Source of the DNA: Burkholderia cepacia ATCC 25416
GTDB taxonomy: Bacteria > Pseudomonadota > Gammaproteobacteria > Burkholderiales > Burkholderiaceae
DNA length: 64,000 nt
Assembly: GCF_001411495.1 (NCBI RefSeq)
Contig: NZ_CP012981.1
Span: 682,001-746,000, forward strand
Reading direction: 5' to 3'
Part shown: piece after piece, positions 57,351 to 64,000 of the stretch
Position numbering within the stretch: position 1 is the first letter of the stretch
Layout of the letters: the number at the start of each line of letters is the position of its first letter
Position numbers and translations under genes: made by a program
Notes under the pieces: model-generated
Told to the model about the DNA's origin: nothing
What the model saw: the letters and a program-made list of their open reading frames with translations, nothing else
The model's database searches: none

Positions 57351-60323
57351 ATGGTGAATCGCAGATTTCGACATTCCCGGATGAGGGTAGCCCGACGCTT
57401 CGCCCATTCGGCATTGCTTGCGGGGGCGGCAGTGCCATGGCCGTCGGCCGCGCAAGTGACCAACGGCGAGCCGCAACACGCGGACGGTGTCGTGCTTGAA
57501 ATCGCGCCGGGCGAATATTCGACGACGCGATTGGGCGAGGCCGTGCTTTCCGCCGTCAATGGCGGCACGCTGGTGACGACCGGCAAGACGCGCGTGTTCA
57601 CCACCGCCAATCTCGCGGCGGGCGCGACTGCGCTAGGCACCGGCTCGAGCGTCAGGCTGAGCGATACGGAAATCCGCACCCGTGGCGACTCCAGTGCCGG
57701 CATCGACCTCCGGTACGGCGGCAGCGCGACCGCAGAACGCATCTCGATCGATACCGACGGCGACTATGCGCACGGCGCGTCCGTCGACAGCGCCGGCGGC
57801 CGGCTCCGCATCGCCGACAGCGTCATCGTCACGCGCGGCAAGGAAGCGTATGGCATTTCGGTGAACTACGTTCCAGGCGGCGTCATCGACATCGCCGACA
57901 CGCTGATTCGCACCAGCGGCCTGTTTGCCTATGGCATGGCCATCAGCTACGAGGGCGTCCGTGCGACGTTGAATCGCTCGGATATCCGGACGGACGGCGA
58001 CTACGCGTCGGCGCTGTACCTGCCCGGTGCATCGGCTGTCTCGTTCGCCGACAGCCACCTCGAAACCAGCGGTGATTACGCTCTCGGCGTGGACACCCGC
58101 GAAGGGCGCGTCGAACTCGCGCGCACACAAGTCGTCACGCACGGCCGCAGCGCACACGGGCTGTATGCGTCGAAGGAATATACCGCCACACCGACCATCG
58201 ACGCGATCGATACGCAGGTGGCCACCACCGGCGCCCGTTCGATCGGCGTACTGGCCCGGCTCGGCGGCCGGGTCACGCTGACACGCAGCGGCATCGTCAC
58301 GACCGGCGAGCGCGCCCGCGGTGCGATGTCCGCCGGCGCGGGGGCGGTTGTGTCGCTCGCCGACGCAACCGTCGAGACGCGCGGCAACGAGGCCGCAGCG
58401 CTCTATGCAAGCGCCGGCGGCAGCATCGACCTGCTGCGCACCGACGCCCGCGCGACCGGCGACGCCGCGCCTGCCGCGAGCGTCCACGGCGGCAGGCTGA
58501 CGGCGGACGGCGGTTCGCTCTTCAGCGAACGGCATGCGGCCATCGACGCGTCCGACGCCGACATCACGCTGCACAACGGCACCCGCGCCGCCAGCGGCAC
58601 CGGCACGCTGCTGTCGGTCCGTGCCCAATCAGGCGCGCCCGTGCGCCTGACGCTCGACACCGGCGCGCAAGCGACGGGCGACATCGTGAACCAGCCGACC
58701 GACGACGGCAGCCCGACATCCGCCGTGACCGATGTCGCGCTGTCCGGCGCGTCCGTCTGGACCGGCGCAACGGACGCGGTGCGCACGCTGTCGCTCGACA
58801 CGGGCAGCCGCTGGACCGTCACCGCCGATTCGTCGACCGGCTCCATCGCATTGAACGACTCGACGATCGCATTCGCCGCGCCGGACACCGGCACACCGCC
58901 CGCGCCGCGCACACTCGTCGTCAACGGCGACTACGCGGCCCGCAATGGCCGGCTCGTCATCCATACGATGCTGCAGGACGACGCGTCGCCCACCGACCGG
59001 CTCGTGATCGACGGCGGTCATGCGTCGGGCAACACGGAAATCGTCGTGAAGCGCACGGGCGGCAACGGCGCGCAGACGACACTCGGCATCCCGATCGTCG
59101 AGACACGTCACGGCGGGACGACCGACGCGTCGGCATTCGCGCTCGACGCCGCATCGGACGGCTACCGGAACGGCTTCGGCACGCTGTCGGCGGGCGGTTA
59201 CGACTACATGCTCAAGCGCGGCGGCACCGGCGGCCACGAGGAGAACTGGTACCTCGTCTCGGCCGCCAAACCCGCGCCGCCGGCACCCGCGCCCGACCCC
59301 ACCGATCCCGACCCGCCCGTCAGTCCGGAAACCGTCCCGCCGGCCCCGCCGCGCGCTGCCGCGCCCGAACCCGATGCGTACCTGGCCAACGCCGATGCGG
59401 CCGCGACAATGGCGATCCATACGCTGCATCAGCGCGAGGACCGTTCGCTGCGCGAGGCTCCCGGCGCGACGCCTTCGCTCGACGGCGCCGTCTGGCTGCG
59501 CGCCGAAGGCCAGTCCACGTCGATGTCGGGCGGCAACCGCAGCGTGTCGGGCAACGGCCGCCTGATCCACGCGGGCGCCGACCTGTTCCGTTTCGACGAC
59601 GGCCGCGGCGGCCGCTTCCGGGTCGGCGCAATGGGTATGTACGGCAGCCAGACGAGCTGGTCGACCCGCCCGCTATGGAATGCGGTCCAACAGCGCATGG
59701 CGAATGCCACCGCGCGCGGCAGCGTCGCGGGTTACAACGTCGGGCTGTACGGCACCTGGTACGGCAATCGCGACATCCTGTCCGGGCCCTACGTCGATGC
59801 GTGGTTCATGTACGGTGCGTACGCGAACAGCGTCGGCGGCAGCCTCGCCGGCGACTCGTACCGCTCGCGCACCGTGACGGGATCGGTCGAAACCGGCTAT
59901 TCGATCCGCTTCTACGAGCGCGGCGATACGCGGTTCTTCGTTGAACCCGAGGCGCAACTCGTCGTGTCGGACTATCGCGCGGCGGCGCACGATGCACCGG
60001 GCGGCCGCCTCGACGGGCAAGGCTCGACCGACGTGCTGACCCGTCTCGGCGTGCGCGTGCACGGCGTAACCGCGATGCCGTCCGGGCGCGAGCTGCGGCC
60101 GTTCATCGAGGCGAACTGGTGGCACGGCCCCGGATCGCGGTCGCTGACGCTCGACCGCAACGCGTTCTCGTTCAGCGTGCCGCGGGATCGCGCGGCGTTC
60201 CGGGTCGGCGCGACGGGGCAATTGTCGAAGCGCTTCGTGATATCGGCCGGCTTAGGGCTGGAGGCGAACCTGTCCGACTATGCGGTCGTCAAGGGCGAGT
60301 TGGCGGCGAAGTACCGCTGGTGA
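57351..60323 (+). CDS. Pertactin-like autotransporter (type Va secretion)
   Basis: A 990-residue autotransporter. A long N-terminal signal with Arg-rich head (RRFRHSRMRVARRFAHSALLAGAAVPWPSAAQ) is followed by a beta-helix passenger (about 50-600) made of repeats around T.G..A.G....GG...I.D..I.T.G, for example RGDSSAGIDLRYGG. A proline-rich linker (PAPPAPAPDPTDPDPPVS) leads to the C-terminal 12-strand barrel (about 710-990) ending LSDYAVVKGELAAKYRW. The passenger is exposed on the surface; no protease or lipase catalytic triad is seen, so adhesion is likely. Confidence 0.93.
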   Translation: MVNRRFRHSRMRVARRFAHSALLAGAAVPWPSAAQVTNGEPQHADGVVLEIAPGEYSTTRLGEAVLSAVNGGTLVTTGKTRVFTTANLAAGATALGTGSSVRLSDTEIRTRGDSSAGIDLRYGGSATAERISIDTDGDYAHGASVDSAGGRLRIADSVIVTRGKEAYGISVNYVPGGVIDIADTLIRTSGLFAYGMAISYEGVRATLNRSDIRTDGDYASALYLPGASAVSFADSHLETSGDYALGVDTREGRVELARTQVVTHGRSAHGLYASKEYTATPTIDAIDTQVATTGARSIGVLARLGGRVTLTRSGIVTTGERARGAMSAGAGAVVSLADATVETRGNEAAALYASAGGSIDLLRTDARATGDAAPAASVHGGRLTADGGSLFSERHAAIDASDADITLHNGTRAASGTGTLLSVRAQSGAPVRLTLDTGAQATGDIVNQPTDDGSPTSAVTDVALSGASVWTGATDAVRTLSLDTGSRWTVTADSSTGSIALNDSTIAFAAPDTGTPPAPRTLVVNGDYAARNGRLVIHTMLQDDASPTDRLVIDGGHASGNTEIVVKRTGGNGAQTTLGIPIVETRHGGTTDASAFALDAASDGYRNGFGTLSAGGYDYMLKRGGTGGHEENWYLVSAAKPAPPAPAPDPTDPDPPVSPETVPPAPPRAAAPEPDAYLANADAAATMAIHTLHQREDRSLREAPGATPSLDGAVWLRAEGQSTSMSGGNRSVSGNGRLIHAGADLFRFDDGRGGRFRVGAMGMYGSQTSWSTRPLWNAVQQRMANATARGSVAGYNVGLYGTWYGNRDILSGPYVDAWFMYGAYANSVGGSLAGDSYRSRTVTGSVETGYSIRFYERGDTRFFVEPEAQLVVSDYRAAAHDAPGGRLDGQGSTDVLTRLGVRVHGVTAMPSGRELRPFIEANWWHGPGSRSLTLDRNAFSFSVPRDRAAFRVGATGQLSKRFVISAGLGLEANLSDYAVVKGELAAKYRW

Positions 60324-60651
60324 CGTCGCACGGCCGGCGCCTCCTGCTCCATGCGGAAGGGCCGGCCGGTCTCCTGCACGTCCGCGGGGCCGATCCGACG
60401 CCTCCCCGAGCGCCCCCGAATCCGCCCTCCGCAATTTCCGCTATACTTTGCCGACCTGCCGCCTCCTTGGCGGCAGGTCGGCAGCGCGCCGATTTGCTGA
60501 CTCGATTGCGGGCGCGCGAACCGGCCGGGGCCTTGATTTGTCTTTGTCCCGGCGGTTCACTACAAATGCGGCTAAAGAGGTCGTCAGCCGCGCATCTCCG
60601 ACTCCGCGCATCGCCGACACCATTTAGCTGCCCAGTCATAAGGCGGAACGA
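60324..60651. promoter_or_regulatory. metX leader with a perfect inverted repeat at the promoter
   Basis: A 328-bp region. TATACT (60442-60447) is the likely -10. A perfect 14-bp inverted repeat, GCCGACCTGCCGCC (60450-60463) and GGCGGCAGGTCGGC (60469-60482), starts three bases later, so the start point lies within the left arm. The leader to the metX ATG is nearly 200 nt. No known SAM riboswitch consensus was recognised. The position of the dyad suits an operator or a hairpin at the mRNA 5' end. Confidence 0.55.
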
Positions 60652-61797
60652 ATGGAATCGATCGGCATCGTCGCTCCACAGACCATGCACTTCGCCGAAC
60701 CGCTGCGCTTGCAAAGCGGCAGCGCGCTCGGCAACTATCAGCTCGTCGTCGAGACGTACGGTGAACTCAACGCCGCGCGCTCGAACGCGGTGCTCGTCTG
60801 CCACGCGCTCAACGCGTCGCATCACGTCGCCGGCGTCTACGCGGACGACCCGCGCAGCACCGGCTGGTGGGACAACATGGTCGGCCCCGGCAAGCCGCTC
60901 GACACCAACCGCTTCTTCGTGATCGGCGTGAACAACCTCGGCTCGTGTTTCGGCTCGACCGGCCCGATGAGCATCGATCCGTCGTCCGGCAAGCCGTACG
61001 GCGCGCGCTTTCCGGTCGTCACCGTCGAGGACTGGGTGCACGCGCAGGCGCGCGTCGCCGACGCGTTCGGCATCGAGCGCTTCGCCGCCGTGATGGGCGG
61101 CAGCCTCGGCGGGATGCAGGCGCTCGCGTGGAGCCTGATGTATCCGGAGCGCGTCGCGCACTGCATCGACATCGCGTCGACGCCGAAGCTGTCCGCGCAG
61201 AACATCGCGTTCAACGAAGTCGCGCGCTCGGCGATCCTGTCCGATCCCGACTTCCACGGCGGCGACTACTACGCGCACGGCGTGAAGCCGAAGCGCGGCC
61301 TGCGCGTCGCGCGGATGATCGGCCACATCACCTATCTCTCCGACGACGACATGGCCGAGAAATTCGGCCGTGCGCTGCGCCGTGCCGACGGCGCGCTCGA
61401 CGCGTACAACTTCAGCTTCGACGTCGAGTTCGAGGTCGAGTCGTACCTGCGCTACCAGGGCGACAAGTTCGCCGACTACTTCGACGCGAACACCTACCTG
61501 CTGATCACGCGCGCGCTCGACTATTTCGATCCGGCGAAGGCGTTCGACGGCAACCTGACGGCCGCGCTCGCGCGCACGCAGGCGAAATACCTGATCGCGA
61601 GCTTCTCGACCGACTGGCGCTTCGCGCCCGCGCGTTCGCGCGAGATCGTGAAAGCGCTGCTCGACAACAAGCGCACGGTCAGCTACGCGGAAATCGACGC
61701 GCCGCACGGCCACGACGCGTTCCTGCTCGACGACGCGCGTTATCACAACCTGCTCCGCGCGTATTACGAACGAATCGCCATCGAGGTGGGGGCATGA
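60652..61797 (+). CDS. metX: Homoserine O-acyltransferase MetX
   Basis: A 381-residue alpha/beta hydrolase. The nucleophile elbow is [24 protein letters not shown] (Ser around 148). The oxyanion region [14 protein letters not shown] and the catalytic Asp/His near the C-terminus ([13 protein letters not shown]) complete the triad. It acylates homoserine to start methionine synthesis. Betaproteobacterial members can use succinyl- rather than acetyl-CoA, so the acyl donor is left open. The TGA stop overlaps the metW ATG. Confidence 0.94.
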   Translation: MESIGIVAPQTMHFAEPLRLQSGSALGNYQLVVETYGELNAARSNAVLVCHALNASHHVAGVYADDPRSTGWWDNMVGPGKPLDTNRFFVIGVNNLGSCFGSTGPMSIDPSSGKPYGARFPVVTVEDWVHAQARVADAFGIERFAAVMGGSLGGMQALAWSLMYPERVAHCIDIASTPKLSAQNIAFNEVARSAILSDPDFHGGDYYAHGVKPKRGLRVARMIGHITYLSDDDMAEKFGRALRRADGALDAYNFSFDVEFEVESYLRYQGDKFADYFDANTYLLITRALDYFDPAKAFDGNLTAALARTQAKYLIASFSTDWRFAPARSREIVKALLDNKRTVSYAEIDAPHGHDAFLLDDARYHNLLRAYYERIAIEVGA

Positions 61798-62402
61798 ACC
61801 AGCAAGCACTGAATTCCCTGTCCGCGCGCGCGGACTTCCGCACGATCGCCCGCTGGGTCGAGCCGCGCTCGACCGTGCTCGACCTCGGCTGCGGCGACGG
61901 CTCGCTGCTCGCGCTGCTGATGGAGGAGCTGGACGTCACCGGCTACGGGATCGAACTGAACGACGCGGGCGTGCTCGCGAGCGCGAAGAACGGCATCAAC
62001 GTGATCCAGCAGAACCTCGAGGACGGCCTGCGCCTGTTCGAGGATCACAGCTTCGACATCGCGATCCTGTCGCAAACCCTGCAGACGATCCACCAGACGG
62101 CCGCGATCCTGCGCGAGACGGCGCGCGTCGGCCGCGAGTGCATCGTGTCGTTCCCGAACTTCGGCTACTGGTCGCACCGGCTGTCGGTGCTGCACGGCCG
62201 GATGCCCGTGTCGAAATCGCTGCCGTACCAGTGGCACAACACGCCGAACGTGCGGGTGCTGACGATCAAGGATTTCGAGGCGCTCGCGCCGGAAGTCGGC
62301 GTCACGATCCTCGACCGCGTCGTGCTGCACGAAGGCCAGCCGATTCGATGGGGAGCGAACTGGCGTGGTAGTCTTGCTGTCTACCGCGTCAAGCGCAGCT
62401 GA
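61794..62402 (+). CDS. metW: Methionine biosynthesis protein MetW
   Basis: A 202-residue SAM-dependent methyltransferase-fold protein. Motif I is [29 protein letters not shown]; motif [22 protein letters not shown] follows; [35 protein letters not shown] is the MetW signature. It is coupled to metX by an ATGA overlap. MetW is needed for MetX activity in several proteobacteria, apparently as an activating partner; its methyl acceptor is unknown. Confidence 0.95.
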   Translation: MNQQALNSLSARADFRTIARWVEPRSTVLDLGCGDGSLLALLMEELDVTGYGIELNDAGVLASAKNGINVIQQNLEDGLRLFEDHSFDIAILSQTLQTIHQTAAILRETARVGRECIVSFPNFGYWSHRLSVLHGRMPVSKSLPYQWHNTPNVRVLTIKDFEALAPEVGVTILDRVVLHEGQPIRWGANWRGSLAVYRVKRS

Positions 62403-62498
62403 GCCGGGGGGCCGTTGACGAACGCCGGGCCCGGCCCGCGCCGCTCCCCCCGCCGCGCGCTGCCGCCGCAATCAGTCAACGCTACCCAGTTCCAGTCC

Positions 62499-63920
62499 AT
62501 GTCGAAAACGCCACACGAGGCGCCCGCACTCACCGCTCACGAGGATCACCCCGGCTGGCGAGCCTATCTGAACACGCACATGCTGATCTGCGTGTTCCTG
62601 GGCTTCACGTCGGGCCTGCCCCTGTTCACGCTCGTCTACCTCGTGCAGGCATGGCTGCGCTCCGAGGGCGTGAACCTGAAGGAAATCGGCCTGTTCGCGC
62701 TGATCCAGTTCCCGTATACGTGGAAGTTCCTGTGGGCGCCGCTGATGGACCGCTACCTCCCGCGCCTGCCCGGCTGGCGGCCGGGCCGCCGGCGCGGCTG
62801 GATGCTGCTCACGCAGGTGCTGGTCGCGGGCGCGATCGCCGCGCTCGGCTTCGTGTCGCCGCGCGATTCGATCTGGACGGTTGCCGCGCTCACGACGCTC
62901 GTCGCGTTCTTCGGCGCGAGCTCGGACATCGTGATCGACGCGTATCGCCGCGAGCTGCTGCGCGACACCGAGCAGGGCCTCGGCAACGCGGTGCACGTGA
63001 ACGCGTACAAGCTCGCCGCGCTGATCCCCGGCTCGCTGGCGCTGATCCTGTCCGACCACATGCCGTGGGACGTCGTGTTCGCGATCACCGGCGCGTTCAT
63101 GCTGCCGGGCATCCTGATGACGCTCGTCGTGCGCGAGCCAGAAGTGGTCGGCGCACCGCCGCGCAACCTGCGCGACGCGATCGTGCTGCCGTTCCGCGAA
63201 TTCATCCAGCGCGACGGCTGGACCGGCGCGCTGCTCGTCATCGCGTTCATCTTCCTGTTCAAGATCGGCGACACGATGGCCACCACGCTGTCGACGTCGT
63301 TCTTCCTCGACATCGGCTTCACGCGCACCGAGATCGGCATCGTCGCGAAAACCACCGCGCTCGTCGCGAGCGTCGCCGGCGGCATCATCGGCGGCGTCTG
63401 GCTCGTGAAGATCGGCATCGGCCGCGGGCTGTGGGTCTTCGGCGCGCTGCAGATGGTGTCGACGCTCGGCTTCGCGTGGCTCGCGCAGGTCGGCCCCGGC
63501 TCGCCGGTGCTCGCGGCGCTCTACGACTTCACGGTCGCGGCCAGCCATGCGCTCGCGTCGTTCCTGTCGATCTTCGGCTTCGAGGTCACGCCGCATCTGA
63601 GCCCGATGACCGTCGCGCTCGCGATCGTCTACGGCTTCGAAACCTTCACGACCGGCCTGACGATGGCCGCGTTCGTCGCGTACATCGCGAGCACGACCGA
63701 CCCGCGCTACACGGCCACGCAGTTCGCGCTGTTCACGAGCCTCGCGTCGGTACCGCGCACGCTCGCGTCGGCCGCGAGCGGCTTCATCGTCGCGAAGATC
63801 GGCTGGTTCGACTACTTCATCGTGTGCACCGCGCTCGCGATTCCCGGCATGCTGCTGCTGTTCAGGATCGCGCCGTGGAACGGCGCCGCACGCAACGGCG
63901 AGGCCAGCCGTGCGCAGTAA
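62499..63920 (+). CDS. ampG: AmpG-family muropeptide permease
   Basis: A 473-residue MFS permease with 12 or more helices. After a short lead, the conserved GLPLFTLVYLVQAWLRSEGVNLKEIGLFALIQFPYTWKFLWAPLMDRY is diagnostic of AmpG. DIVIDAYRRELL is another hallmark, and FETFTTGLTMAAFVAYIASTTDPRYTATQFALFTSL closes the second half. It imports GlcNAc-anhMurNAc peptides for peptidoglycan recycling and so feeds AmpC beta-lactamase induction. ATG at 62499 is preferred to the upstream 62415 start. The downstream gene overlaps its stop. Confidence 0.92.
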   Translation: MSKTPHEAPALTAHEDHPGWRAYLNTHMLICVFLGFTSGLPLFTLVYLVQAWLRSEGVNLKEIGLFALIQFPYTWKFLWAPLMDRYLPRLPGWRPGRRRGWMLLTQVLVAGAIAALGFVSPRDSIWTVAALTTLVAFFGASSDIVIDAYRRELLRDTEQGLGNAVHVNAYKLAALIPGSLALILSDHMPWDVVFAITGAFMLPGILMTLVVREPEVVGAPPRNLRDAIVLPFREFIQRDGWTGALLVIAFIFLFKIGDTMATTLSTSFFLDIGFTRTEIGIVAKTTALVASVAGGIIGGVWLVKIGIGRGLWVFGALQMVSTLGFAWLAQVGPGSPVLAALYDFTVAASHALASFLSIFGFEVTPHLSPMTVALAIVYGFETFTTGLTMAAFVAYIASTTDPRYTATQFALFTSLASVPRTLASAASGFIVAKIGWFDYFIVCTALAIPGMLLLFRIAPWNGAARNGEASRAQ

Positions 63921-64000
63921 CCGCCTGCACCGCCTCGCGCGCGTTGCGGCTTCGTGGAGCGTCGGTGCTGCGGCGCTCGCCGGGGGCTTCGCACATGCGG
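63911..64000 (+). CDS. Exported protein, N-terminal fragment
   Basis: Starts at GTG 63911, overlapping the ampG stop by ten bases, and runs off the right edge after 30 codons. The visible part, RSNRLHRLARVAASWSVGAAALAGGFAHA, is a signal peptide with a basic head, hydrophobic core and an AHA-type cleavage site. Nothing more can be said; a periplasmic or outer-membrane-linked protease or chaperone would be a common neighbour, but that is not shown here. Confidence 0.6.

Overview
The window is a stretch of high-GC proteobacterial chromosome that looks like chromosome 1 of a Burkholderia, most likely of the cepacia complex. The reasons are very high GC at third codon positions, betaproteobacterial gene orders (dapF-DUF484-xerC, hslVU, metXW, regAB-like, divergent fliE/fliFGHIJK), a cysteine-poor DksA, and products that read as typical Burkholderia proteins. 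I see no tRNA, rRNA, insertion sequence, prophage or CRISPR array. Most of the window is core genome, with a few accessory or poorly known loci.

Layout. 1-3809 (minus): dipeptide ABC importer dppABCD, with dppD cut by the window edge. 4129-8369 (minus): MHS-family transporter, HiPIP, FAD oxidoreductase, Lon-like AAA ATPase. 8593-12577 (plus): nitroreductase, secreted hypothetical, YbhP-like phosphodiesterase, LysE exporter, ferredoxin-NADP reductase. 12993-14472: soluble NarL-type two-component pair. 14705-16111: amino-acid permease. 16112-17161: an AT-rich island and a 167-residue protein made of two near-identical repeats. 17372-19238: XdhC-like protein and a Fur-box-associated PepSY protein.

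19508-29730: flagellar block. fliE, fliS, fliT, a FliK-like gene and a FlhB C-domain paralogue run leftward; fliF-G-H-I-J-K run rightward as a tightly overlapping operon. 29758-33566: a GMC oxidoreductase divergent from a coniferyl-aldehyde-type dehydrogenase, a plausible alcohol-to-acid pair. 33648-40428: SrkA-type kinase, small conserved proteins, DMT exporter, a tandem 52-bp hairpin repeat in the leader of a 61-residue membrane protein, aldo-keto reductase, DUF3185, phytanoyl-CoA dioxygenase-like protein, and an arginine-rich small protein.

40569-48618: metK divergent from lpxL with overlapping promoters, an orphan HigA, dapF-DUF484-xerC, an RlmI-like methyltransferase and a His-rich COG0523 GTPase. 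49115-54521: dksA, hslVU, a small membrane protein, a RegA/RegB-type redox two-component system and a CWC zinc-ribbon protein. 54816-57141: argB, a HAD nucleotidase starting at TTG, slmA. 57351-60323: a 990-residue autotransporter. 60652-64000: metX-metW, an AmpG-type permease and the start of an exported protein.

The best candidates for something undescribed are the duplicated-repeat protein at 16658-17161, the switch-like tandem hairpin leader at 36919-37055, the perfect inverted repeat overlapping the metX promoter, and the FliK-like/FlhB-C-like gene pair.
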